From CALKZN01 sp050633785 (GTDB lineage: Bacteria; Pseudomonadota; Gammaproteobacteria; Arenicellales; Arenicellaceae): a stretch of 64,000 bases of DNA. Made by a program: the position numbers and the translations under genes. This document shows positions 8,815 through 16,826 of this stretch, piece after piece. Below the pieces are notes generated by a model that saw only the letters and a program-made list of their open reading frames with translations, had not been told where the DNA came from and did not search any database. The stretch is taken from NCBI GenBank assembly GCA_050633785.1, contig JBOEHE010000002.1:1-64000 (forward strand). The letters are read 5' to 3'. Position 1 is the first letter of the stretch. Each line of letters opens with the position of its first letter.

Positions 8815-10296
8815 TTATCGACTGACAAACTGACTGGCTAAGGTTTTACCGGATGTATCTACCCACACTGTTTTTGTTCTGGTGTAATCAAGCACTGCCT
8901 GAAAACCGCTCTCACGGCCATAACCTGATGTTTTCATGCCACCAAATTCAGCAACCGGCGAAATCACTCGATAGGTATTAACCCAGATAATTCCCGCCTT
9001 TATTGCATTAGACACACGCAATGATCGAGCGCTGTCTCTGGTAAAGATTCCTGCCGCCAGACCATGCTTGGTTTCGTTAGCCAGGCGAATAACTTCGGCT
9101 TCATCTTTAAAGCGTATTACGCTTAACACAGGACCGAACAACTCAGTATCAACGATGCGTAAATCCTGATTTGGACATTCAATAATGGTGGGCTCATAGT
9201 AAAGCTCTCCCATCCCCTGCGGCTGTTTACCCCCGCACAGAACTTTTCCTCCCTGCTCTACTGCATGAGCAACTTCCCGTTGAATATGCGCCAATTGATT
9301 GGCTGTGCACAAAGGTCCCATTTGTGTTTCTTCCAACATTGGGTCACCAATCTGAACCGAGTGCGCCACAGCGATCATTTTTTCGAGAAATTCATCCGCT
9401 ATATCTTCATGTAAATACAATCTGGAACCAGCGACACAACTTTGTCCTGCTGCAGCAAAAATACCACCCACAGAACCATTAACGGCACTATCCACATCAG
9501 CATCGTCAAAAACGATAAAGGGTGATTTGCCTCCCAACTCTAATGACACCTCAGCAAAGTTATTCATGGTATTTTGAATGACATGCTTAGCTGATTCCGG
9601 GCCACCGGTAAAAGACACTCTCGCCACCAAAGGATGCGAGGTCAACGCTCTGCCGCAAGGTTCACCATGGCCCGTTACAATATTAACCACACCAGCAGGG
9701 ATGCCAGCCTGTTCAATCAATTTGCCGAACTCAAGTAATGCGGCTGAAGCGTACTCAGAGGCCTTGACGACAATGGTATTTCCACCCGCAAGAGCCGGAC
9801 CAATTTTTACCGCACTTAGAAAAAGCTGTGAATTCCACGGCACTACTGCTGCAACAACACCTAAGGGTTCACGTTTGGTAAATACAAACATATCCGGTTT
9901 ATCGATAGGCAAGGTCTCGCCATTGATCTTGTCAGCACAACCCGCATAAAAATGAATGAATTCTGAAATATACTTAGCCTGCCAACGGGTTTCTTTGAAC
10001 ATCTTGCCAGTGTCAATTGATTCAACCTTACCCAGAGCTTCAGAGTTTTCCGCCAGCAAATCTGCCAGACGCCGTAAGCAATGACCACGTTCGGTCGGGC
10101 TCATTGCTGGCCAAGGCCCTTCGTTTAAAGCACGATCTGCCGCTTCCACTGCTCGATTGATGTCGCTCTCTGTTGCTTCAGGAATGCGTGACCAGGCTTC
10201 ACCCGTGCTTGGATTAACACTGTCAAAAGTGCCGCCATCAGCCGCATCTACCCACTGCCCATCGATCAACATCTGATAATTTTGTAAAGCGCTCAT
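8815..10296 (-). CDS. NAD(P)-dependent aldehyde dehydrogenase (copy 2)
   Basis: A 493-residue aldehyde dehydrogenase of normal length. The catalytic cysteine is in GQSCVAG (about C287), the general-base glutamate in SLELGGKSP, and the cofactor site in VPWNSQLF. It would oxidise an aldehyde produced by the neighbouring flavin monooxygenase. Its ATG overlaps the stop of the flavin reductase by one base (TGATG). It closely resembles the aldehyde dehydrogenase at 11835-13316, including the NTYRV.SPVAEFGG-type C-terminal region, and the two are evident paralogues that may act on different steps. The exact substrate cannot be read from sequence. Confidence 0.85.
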   Translation of the reverse strand: MSALQNYQMLIDGQWVDAADGGTFDSVNPSTGEAWSRIPEATESDINRAVEAADRALNEGPWPAMSPTERGHCLRRLADLLAENSEALGKVESIDTGKMFKETRWQAKYISEFIHFYAGCADKINGETLPIDKPDMFVFTKREPLGVVAAVVPWNSQLFLSAVKIGPALAGGNTIVVKASEYASAALLEFGKLIEQAGIPAGVVNIVTGHGEPCGRALTSHPLVARVSFTGGPESAKHVIQNTMNNFAEVSLELGGKSPFIVFDDADVDSAVNGSVGGIFAAAGQSCVAGSRLYLHEDIADEFLEKMIAVAHSVQIGDPMLEETQMGPLCTANQLAHIQREVAHAVEQGGKVLCGGKQPQGMGELYYEPTIIECPNQDLRIVDTELFGPVLSVIRFKDEAEVIRLANETKHGLAAGIFTRDSARSLRVSNAIKAGIIWVNTYRVISPVAEFGGMKTSGYGRESGFQAVLDYTRTKTVWVDTSGKTLASQFVSR

Positions 10297-10871
10297 CAGC
10301 CTGCCCTCCGTGCATGTAATACCGTAGCCGGTTCATGACTTGAATCAGGAAGGTTTTTAGGACCCAGGTGATGATAGTTACCGTTATAGTAGATCAGTGG
10401 CTCAGGTATATTGCCCTTGATTTCAACGACCCTGCCAATGAAGATCATGTGACTACCAGAGAGATAGCTATCGTTAACATCGCAGCGAAATGCCGTGCAA
10501 CCAGTAATAATCGGTGCCTTTACAACACCATCTTCCAAATCAACACCATCAAAACGATCCTGAAGTACATTATCAAAACGTCCGGCAAAACGATCGGCTA
10601 GTTCCTGCTTTGAATGATCCAACACATTGACACAAAAACCGCCGTTCTCAGCAACAGTCTGAGCAATTCGACTTTCAGCATTCAGACAAACCAGAACCAT
10701 GGGTGGATCAGCTGACACGGAACAGAAAGCGCTGACCGTTGCCCCATGGCACCCTGCGGCCCCACCCGTCGTCACCACCGTGACACTGCTCGCCAATGAA
10801 CGCATGGCCTGAATAAAATCAGCTCGTTCGACGCTTCTCGGTGAATCTGTTGTGGCTTTGCCTATTGTCAT
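10296..10871 (-). CDS. Flavin reductase (DIM6/NTAB family)
   Basis: A 191-residue NAD(P)H:flavin oxidoreductase of the flavin-reductase-like family that supplies reduced flavin to two-component monooxygenases. Typical segments are SSVTVVTTGG, ATVSAFCSVSADPPMVLVCLN and the GSHMIFIGRVVEI strand. It begins the LysR-side operon: flavin reductase, aldehyde dehydrogenase, LLM monooxygenase, PF06684 protein, hydrolase, ThDP enzyme, CMD-like protein. Its likely partner is the monooxygenase at 7732-8766. A 28-base dyad in the divergent promoter region upstream is a candidate LysR operator. An alternative pairing with the Nudix-tailed reductase at 13402-14328 is possible. Confidence 0.8.
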   Translation of the reverse strand: MTIGKATTDSPRSVERADFIQAMRSLASSVTVVTTGGAAGCHGATVSAFCSVSADPPMVLVCLNAESRIAQTVAENGGFCVNVLDHSKQELADRFAGRFDNVLQDRFDGVDLEDGVVKAPIITGCTAFRCDVNDSYLSGSHMIFIGRVVEIKGNIPEPLIYYNGNYHHLGPKNLPDSSHEPATVLHARRAG

Positions 10872-10897
10872 AATAAACCTCTAAAAAATGCGGTAAC

Positions 10898-10925
10898 TGT
10901 TTTGGAATTTCAATATGCCAAAACA
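10898..10925. promoter_or_regulatory. Candidate LysR-type operator dyad
   Basis: Perfect 8-base inverted arms TGTTTTGG and CCAAAACA are separated by 12 bases, within the short divergent region between the flavin reductase start (10871) and the LysR start (10990). Arm spacing and position suit a LysR-type regulator controlling both directions. Confidence 0.5.
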
Positions 10926-10989
10926 CCATCTATCCGTAAAGCGAAATATTATGTACAATAAATGCAACTTTTTCGAATTTACTAAAACA

Positions 10990-11838
10990 ATGAATTTATC
11001 CAACCTGCACACGTTTCTCGCAATCGCCGAAACAGGTAGCCTGGTCAAGGCATCAGAGCGCCTTTTTGTCAGTCAATCAACGGTCACTTCACGGCTGCAA
11101 AGTCTGGAGGCCGATGTTGGTCAGACTTTATTTCATCGAAAAAAATCGGGTGTTACTCTGACTGTCGCTGGTCAGAAGCTGAAACGTTATGCCGAAGCAA
11201 TGACCGACCTGTGGCGTCAGGCACGACAGGAAACCTCACTGCCAGATGGTGTCAGTTCAGTTTGCAATCTAGGGTGCCACTATGATCTGTGGCCCAAAGT
11301 AGGAAGGCGTATCATGGATAAATTGCACCAGAGCTACCCCTCTACAGCATTATCGGCTTACCCAGGGCATCATGATCAGTTAGACCAATGGATGGCAACA
11401 GGCTTGATTAATGCCGCTCTTACCTACCGTCCTACCGCACAAGAAAATCAGACTATTCACACACTGAACAATGAACAGTTAGTGCTAGTCGGCAGCAGGC
11501 CAGACAATCCCATGAGGTTTGATCCCGGTTATATATACGTTGATGCTGGCGCTGACTTTGGTCGCCGCCATGCAGCTGCTTATACGGATGCCGGCATTGC
11601 AAAAGTCAGTTTCGGTAGTGCTGTGTGGGCTTTAGACTATTTACTTGATCACGGAGGTTCTGCTTATCTGCCAGAACAACTCGCTGAACCGCATATAACA
11701 TCAGGAGTGCTTTATCTGATCTCAGAAGCCCCTATTTTCAATAGGACTGCTTACCTGATCACCAATGACCTGGCTGCCAACCAATGGGAGTGGCTAAGCG
11801 ACATCACAGAATTGATTCAGGAAACAACAGTCTCTTAA
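10990..11838 (+). CDS. LysR-family transcriptional regulator
   Basis: A DNA-binding regulator with a typical LysR N-terminal helix-turn-helix (NLHTFLAIAETGSLVKASERLFVSQSTVTSRLQ, split here: NLHTFLAIAETGSL then KASERLFVSQSTVT) and a C-terminal effector-binding domain. An in-frame ATG lies 75 bases upstream at 10915, but the family normally begins directly before the NLHTF helix, so 10990 is chosen, giving 282 residues. It is divergent from the flavin reductase-ALDH-monooxygenase operon and convergent with the second aldehyde dehydrogenase, which it overlaps by 4 bases. It probably senses the pathway substrate or an intermediate. Confidence 0.85.
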   Translation: MNLSNLHTFLAIAETGSLVKASERLFVSQSTVTSRLQSLEADVGQTLFHRKKSGVTLTVAGQKLKRYAEAMTDLWRQARQETSLPDGVSSVCNLGCHYDLWPKVGRRIMDKLHQSYPSTALSAYPGHHDQLDQWMATGLINAALTYRPTAQENQTIHTLNNEQLVLVGSRPDNPMRFDPGYIYVDAGADFGRRHAAAYTDAGIAKVSFGSAVWALDYLLDHGGSAYLPEQLAEPHITSGVLYLISEAPIFNRTAYLITNDLAANQWEWLSDITELIQETTVS

Positions 11839-13316
11839 CGCAGCTTAAATGGATCAGGAATCGGAGCATCAGAGGTATTTATCCATACCGTCTTGCTGCG
11901 GGTATAATCCAGAACAGATTGCATTCCCCCTTCTCGGCCCAAACCGCTGTCAGCATATCCCCCAAATGGCGCTATTGGAGAAACCACCCGATAGGTATTG
12001 ACCCAGAGTATGCCCGAACGCACTGCACGAATGACTCGGTGAGCTCTGGCCAGGTTAGTGGTAAAAACACCACCAGCCAAACCATAGGTACTGTCATTAG
12101 CCATAGCAATTGCTTCTTCTTCTGTATCGAATGTAAGAACACTGAGTACTGGGCCAAACAATTCATTGGAAACACTGGCAGCATCAACAGCATCAGAACA
12201 ATCCAAAATCGTTGGAGTGTAATAATTGCCTTCAGGAAATGCTTCTGGACGTTGCCCCCCTGTGACCAAACGAGCCCCTGACTGCAGACTCTGCTCAACC
12301 ACACGCTCTATTTTCGTGAGCTGTTCAGGGGTCGCCAAAGGACCAAATTCTGTCTCTTGCAGGTCGGGCGTACCAATGTGTATCTGTTCAGCAATAGCAG
12401 TCAGCTCAGCCAACAGCTTCTCTTTGATACCACGCTGAACCAACAAGCGTGAACCTGCAACACAGCTTTGACCGGATGCACCAAAGATTCCTGCCACAAC
12501 ACCATTCACCATGGTGCCTACATCAACGTCATCGAAGACAATTACTGGAGACTTACCACCCAATTCAAGAGAAATGTCAGCCAGGTTACTGGCTGAATTA
12601 TGCACGATATGACGTGCCGTTTCCGGCCCACCAGTAAACGCAATACGAGACACTTTGGGATGGCTGGTCAAAACACGGCCGCACTGATCACCAAAGCCAG
12701 TTATTATATTAAACACACCTGCAGGAAATCCTGCCTCATGCACCAGGCGGGCAAATTCCAATAGTGGTGCAGGCCCTTCTTCAGATGCCTTCAAAACAAC
12801 AGTACATCCCGCTGCTATGGCTGGACCGAACTTAACGGCTGACAGAAACAACTGAGAATTCCATGGCACAACAGCAGCAACAACACCAATCGGCTCGCGT
12901 CGCAGATAAACTTCCATATCAGGTTTATCGATCGGCAGATGAGAACCCTCTATCTTATCCGCCAAACCAGCAAAGTAGCGTATATATTCTGCGGTATAAC
13001 CAATCTGCCCCTGAGTTTCGCGTATGATCTTGCCTGTATCACGCGTTTCAAGCTCTGCCAACACTGAGGCATTGTCGGCCAACAAATCAGCCAGACGATA
13101 CAACAACTTGCCTCGTTGGGTTGCCGTCATTGTTGACCATTCAGATGATAAAAATGCACGCTGGGCCGCCGCTACTGCGGCCTCGGTCTGCTTTTCACAA
13201 GCTGCAGGCATGGTTGCCCAAGCTTGACCAGTCGCCGGGTTCAAACTGTCAAAGGTTTGTTCACCAGCAACAAATTCACCATCGATATAATGCTTAAAAA
13301 CGCGTAAATCGCTCAT
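11835..13316 (-). CDS. NAD(P)-dependent aldehyde dehydrogenase (copy 1)
   Basis: A 493-residue aldehyde dehydrogenase, a paralogue of the one at 8815-10296. The catalytic cysteine is in GQSCVAG (about C285), the glutamate in SLELGGKSP, with VVPWNSQLFLSAVKFGPA for cofactor and substrate loops. It is last in the GntR-side operon, after the PF06684 protein, hydrolase and Nudix-tailed flavin reductase. The closest described functional analogue may be TgnC or another dehydrogenase acting after flavin-dependent ring cleavage, but betaine-aldehyde or semialdehyde substrates fit equally well. Its end overlaps the convergent LysR gene by 4 bases. Confidence 0.85.
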   Translation of the reverse strand: MSDLRVFKHYIDGEFVAGEQTFDSLNPATGQAWATMPAACEKQTEAAVAAAQRAFLSSEWSTMTATQRGKLLYRLADLLADNASVLAELETRDTGKIIRETQGQIGYTAEYIRYFAGLADKIEGSHLPIDKPDMEVYLRREPIGVVAAVVPWNSQLFLSAVKFGPAIAAGCTVVLKASEEGPAPLLEFARLVHEAGFPAGVFNIITGFGDQCGRVLTSHPKVSRIAFTGGPETARHIVHNSASNLADISLELGGKSPVIVFDDVDVGTMVNGVVAGIFGASGQSCVAGSRLLVQRGIKEKLLAELTAIAEQIHIGTPDLQETEFGPLATPEQLTKIERVVEQSLQSGARLVTGGQRPEAFPEGNYYTPTILDCSDAVDAASVSNELFGPVLSVLTFDTEEEAIAMANDSTYGLAGGVFTTNLARAHRVIRAVRSGILWVNTYRVVSPIAPFGGYADSGLGREGGMQSVLDYTRSKTVWINTSDAPIPDPFKLR

Positions 13317-13401
13317 TCTAACTCTCTTAGTTAAAGCTTCATTTAGTTCAGGTTTAATTACCTGGATAAATTATCTAATTATGACAATTCAATATCTGTT
13401 C

Positions 13402-14328
13402 TTAATTGCTGATCACACCCACTTTGCCGGATTGAGTATCACCCACATAAACACCAAACGCATCACCTTGGTGCTCTGTCACATAACGCAACACCATTTT
13501 ACGAATTACATCATCTGGCAACTTATCGAGTGGGATGGCATCCAATGCAAACCATTCACCAGCATCAGCATTTAACTGTCCAGTCACGCTACCCCGGTAA
13601 TAAGTAGAAGCAGTACCATTGCGTTCATCCTCAAACACCGCAAACAAAAAGCCAAGTTCAGGTTCAAGACCAAGAGCCCTTAAAGAGGCAATTAAACCTT
13701 GTTTGCCACTCAATTGTGGCGCTGATGGCAGGCAGTATTGTCCAGTCTTATCCTTAAGTAACAATAAAGAATCATTCTGCTCCAACAAAGCACCGACAAC
13801 CACCTCAAGTTTCGGGTTCTCAGATGCGGTAATAGCATCCTGCGTCATGCCAAAGGTAATATACCCCCCTCTGTGGTAACCCAGAGGGTTCTCATTATTT
13901 GACGAAAAACTCACAACTCTACCAATCAGAATAATATGATCGCCAGCGTCCACCACTTCATGACTCTGACAATCAAAACTGGCAGCTGAGTCATTAATAA
14001 TCGGACTTCCCGTGACTTCTGTACGCAGGCTGACACCAGCAAATTTATCGGGCACTTTTGATGCGAACTGGTTGGATATATCTCGTTGATTTTCGGTTAG
14101 AACATTAATGGCATACGCCGGTGCATTTTCAAAAGCATCGGCACTGAATGCTGTTTTTGCCAGGCAAACCAATACTAATGGTGGATCTAAAGACACTGAG
14201 GTAAAGCTATTCGCAGTGAATCCTCTTTTCGAACCATCAGGCAGTTCAGTGGTTACTACAGTAATCCCCGTGACAAATGTCCCCAGGGCCTGACGAAATT
14301 CTTTTGCATCGAAGTCTGATTGACTCAT
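13402..14328 (-). CDS. Flavin reductase fused to a Nudix-like domain
   Basis: A 308-residue two-domain protein. Residues ~1-165 are a flavin reductase like the one at 10296-10871 (TGITVVTTELPDGSKRG, ANSFTSVSLDPPLVLVCLAK, GDHIILIGRVV). Residues ~180-295 resemble a Nudix fold (EVVVGALLEQNDSLLLLKDK, FLFAVFEDERNGTASTYYRG, GEWFALDAIPLDKLP). The central Nudix box with its REUxEE residues is not recognisable: the corresponding region reads GKQGLIASLRALGLEPELG. The tail may therefore bind a nucleotide, such as NADH, FAD or ADP-ribose, without hydrolysing it. It probably supplies reduced flavin to a monooxygenase. The upstream hydrolase stop is 5 bases away. Confidence 0.75.
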   Translation of the reverse strand: MSQSDFDAKEFRQALGTFVTGITVVTTELPDGSKRGFTANSFTSVSLDPPLVLVCLAKTAFSADAFENAPAYAINVLTENQRDISNQFASKVPDKFAGVSLRTEVTGSPIINDSAASFDCQSHEVVDAGDHIILIGRVVSFSSNNENPLGYHRGGYITFGMTQDAITASENPKLEVVVGALLEQNDSLLLLKDKTGQYCLPSAPQLSGKQGLIASLRALGLEPELGFLFAVFEDERNGTASTYYRGSVTGQLNADAGEWFALDAIPLDKLPDDVIRKMVLRYVTEHQGDAFGVYVGDTQSGKVGVISN

Positions 14329-14333
14329 AATTA

Positions 14334-15203
14334 TTATGCCCCTCCTATCTCGGCAATAGTGCAGGAACTGCCAACGGAGTGACTAAAGAAGTCCAACACA
14401 AGACCATTGACCGTTTCAGCATTAACGTAAGGCATAGCATGTCGCATTTCTGGCAAAACTACAAATTGTCCATAAGGTGCAGCTGCTGACATATCTTTTG
14501 ACATTTCAGGTGTTGAGTTAGGATCCAACTCACCGGTCGCAAATAAAGCAGGGACAGATAATTGTTCCAAGCGGTTCTCATGCGCTCTGTCCGATCTGGC
14601 AAACAACTGATATGCTCTTGCGTAACCCTTTGGCTCAACCTGCAACAACCATTGCCTCAAACATTGCCTGCGTTCTTGCTCAAGCGCGCTTAATTCAGCA
14701 CCAAACCACCGGTGCAGAGTTTCTTCAACCAATAATTCTGCCTGACCATTTGCCAGCATCTCTGCTCGTTCCTGAACCTGCACAGCCTGATCTTGAGGGC
14801 GACAATAAACACCATTGAGAGCCACCAGTTGAGTGACTCGATCCGAATTATTGAGAGCAAACTCAAGTGCTATCAAAGCACCTAGAGAATGTCCCAGCAC
14901 TTTAGTCTCCGACACCTGCAGATGATCCAACAACTCAAGCAATTGCCTGTTATAGTCCTTTAGTGAACAAGGGTTTGGGGGCAACAAACTGTTCCCATGC
15001 CCCATGATATCGTAGCTCAGAACCCGATAAGAAGAGGAAAGTACATCAATTTGTGGTTGCCAGAAGGCCCGGTTCATACCAACCCCATGAACACAAACCA
15101 ACCATTCTTTTTGTTCTTTTTTTCGAGAATCTATTTGATACTCTGTTCCATTGAAAACACCCTTATGTGATGTATCTGTAGAACTGGGTCGATCAACAAC
15201 CAT
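14334..15203 (-). CDS. Alpha/beta hydrolase (catabolic copy 1)
   Basis: A 289-residue alpha/beta hydrolase with oxyanion motif VHGVGMNRAFW (near 39-49), the MGHGNS element, nucleophile elbow GHSLGA (about S106) and a late histidine in PEMRHAMPY. It is a paralogue of the hydrolase at 6211-7032 and, like it, directly follows a PF06684 gene; here the gap is 2 bases. Relatives hydrolyse enol-lactones, carbon-carbon bonds after ring cleavage, or enamides. Which bond is cut here is unknown. Confidence 0.75.
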   Translation of the reverse strand: MVVDRPSSTDTSHKGVFNGTEYQIDSRKKEQKEWLVCVHGVGMNRAFWQPQIDVLSSSYRVLSYDIMGHGNSLLPPNPCSLKDYNRQLLELLDHLQVSETKVLGHSLGALIALEFALNNSDRVTQLVALNGVYCRPQDQAVQVQERAEMLANGQAELLVEETLHRWFGAELSALEQERRQCLRQWLLQVEPKGYARAYQLFARSDRAHENRLEQLSVPALFATGELDPNSTPEMSKDMSAAAPYGQFVVLPEMRHAMPYVNAETVNGLVLDFFSHSVGSSCTIAEIGGA

Positions 15204-15205
15204 GA

Positions 15206-15808
15206 TTACTCAGCATCAACAACCGTTGCTGTATCTCCCAATTCTTGCAGATCTTGATAACGATCACCAATGCGGTGATGTGGTCGGCCTCCAACAGAAG
15301 CGCCCAGGGCTACGACAATTTCATCTGGCGCTGGTGAATCAGGAACGGCCACTTGAACCGTCATGTAATGGGAACGCATGCCTTCATCGTGTTTATGCAT
15401 CAAAGGCACGCTTAAAGTACCTCCAGGACCTGACCGTGCATTGGTAAAACACAGGTAGCTTTTTGCACCAACTGCATTGCGATAATGATTGCCAAAACGA
15501 AGTGTGTGAATCATGGCAGATGCATGTTCAACTTCGCCATCGGTGCCCACAATTGCAGCCTTGCCATAACCTTCTACCGCTTCACCGCCACCGGTCATAC
15601 CCAGGATTTTATCTGTCAGCAGTTTCCCCAGAATCGGAGCAATAGCTCTGATCTCAGGCTGCAAATCTTCAACAAAACCACGCCCACTCCAAGGGTTTTT
15701 TATGATTGCGGCAGCGATAAATAGATCCAATGGTTTATCCGCTTTTTTTCCGCCTTCAATCAGTTGTGTCTCATTAAATGTTACTACACGTCTTAATTCA
15801 ATAGTCAT
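15206..15808 (-). CDS. PF06684 'amino acid synthesis' family protein (copy 1)
   Basis: A 200-residue protein of the former DUF1185 family, paralogous to 7084-7674. Shared blocks are IIKNPWSGRGFVEDLQPEIR, VEGYGKAAIVGTDGEVEHA and ASVGGRPHHRIGDRYQD. A TTG codon three codons upstream is in frame, but the ATG at 15808 is preferred. It is the first gene of the GntR-side operon; the promoter region up to 16057 holds a perfect TGGTATACCA palindrome. Function is unknown in this family. Conserved HH, R and D residues near the C-terminus suggest an enzyme rather than a structural protein. Confidence 0.75.
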   Translation of the reverse strand: MTIELRRVVTFNETQLIEGGKKADKPLDLFIAAAIIKNPWSGRGFVEDLQPEIRAIAPILGKLLTDKILGMTGGGEAVEGYGKAAIVGTDGEVEHASAMIHTLRFGNHYRNAVGAKSYLCFTNARSGPGGTLSVPLMHKHDEGMRSHYMTVQVAVPDSPAPDEIVVALGASVGGRPHHRIGDRYQDLQELGDTATVVDAE

Positions 15809-15952
15809 ATCAATCAATCTCTAAAATGTTCTCTTAATGGATAAACTCTGCTTGCAGCATTTAGATAGCCAGTTATACCGGATAAGCACTTATCACTCAT
15901 TCTCTGCTAACAAGCACACCCAGATTTGCTCTATAATTCATAAAATTGTAGC

Positions 15953-15964
15953 ATGGTATACCAT
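15953..15964. promoter_or_regulatory. Candidate GntR operator palindrome
   Basis: Perfect 12-base palindrome ATGGTATACCAT in the divergent region between the GntR gene and the PF06684-hydrolase-reductase-ALDH operon. FCD-type GntR regulators commonly bind palindromes of the form TGGTnnnACCA or TnGTATACnA, so this is a strong candidate site. A possible -10 element (TATAAT) lies about 20 bases away, at 15932-15937. Confidence 0.55.
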
Positions 15965-16057
15965 ATTACGAAAAGACAATTTCTTGCTTGAAATTCGAAA
16001 CACTCATAAAATGCGCGCTAGAATTAACACAGTTGAGAGATCAGGCAGGGTTATTGA

Positions 16058-16759
16058 GTGAAGGAAACAAAGAATGGCAACAGCGAGGCAAACGGCTTGA
16101 AAATTGATCGAGCAACAAAGACATTGCGCGAGTTAGCTTACGACAATGTACGCCAGGCGATTTTTGATGCCCATTTCCCTCCAGGAACCCGTCTGATTGA
16201 ACGTTCTTTATGTCAAGACCTTGATGTCAGTAGAACGGTAGTTCGAGAAGTACTCCGACAACTTGATGCTGAGGGCTTAGTCGAAACCATTCCTCATGTC
16301 GGCCCTATTGTGGCAACGATGGATTGGGATAAGGCCAAACAAATTTATGAAGTTCGTGGCACACTTGAAGCCATGGCAATTCGCTCCTGCGCCAAACTAG
16401 CAAGCAAAGATGATATAGCTTTGCTGGAAACAAAGTTCAACACTATCAGTGCGGCCTTTGATATGGATTCTCCGAATTCAATACTCAATGCAACAACTGA
16501 ATTTTACAATACTCTTTTCCTGATTGGAGAAAAACCCTTCGCCTGGACCGTGGTTCAATCACTCAATGCCCGAATTTCACAACTAAGAGCAATGACTATC
16601 ACAACTCCTGAACGTCATCTAAGCTCAATCACTGAGATGAAAGAGATCATCACAGCCATTTCATCGGGAGATATTGATGCGGCAGAAACGGCCAGTTGGA
16701 AGCATGTCAATGCCGCTGCCGCCGTTGCCGAGCAACTATTAAATCAGAATTCAAATTAA
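16058..16759 (+). CDS. GntR-family regulator, FCD subfamily
   Basis: A 233-residue regulator that begins with GTG. It has an N-terminal winged helix (ELAYDNVRQAIFDAHFPPGT, then LIERSLCQDLDVSRTVVREV) and a C-terminal helical FCD ligand domain (EVRGTLEAMAIRSCAKLAS and following). FCD regulators usually bind a carboxylic acid and are relieved from repression by it. It is divergent from the copy-1 catabolic operon with a TGGTATACCA palindrome between them, so it is likely the repressor of that operon. It has no close neighbour on its own strand, and the next gene, mgsC, is convergent. Confidence 0.85.
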   Translation: MKETKNGNSEANGLKIDRATKTLRELAYDNVRQAIFDAHFPPGTRLIERSLCQDLDVSRTVVREVLRQLDAEGLVETIPHVGPIVATMDWDKAKQIYEVRGTLEAMAIRSCAKLASKDDIALLETKFNTISAAFDMDSPNSILNATTEFYNTLFLIGEKPFAWTVVQSLNARISQLRAMTITTPERHLSSITEMKEIITAISSGDIDAAETASWKHVNAAAAVAEQLLNQNSN

Positions 16760-16826
16760 CACCGCCACAACCTCAGGCGGTTGCAACATCCCTGTTATAC
16801 AACCATGTCTTTTGCAGTCTTCAGCT

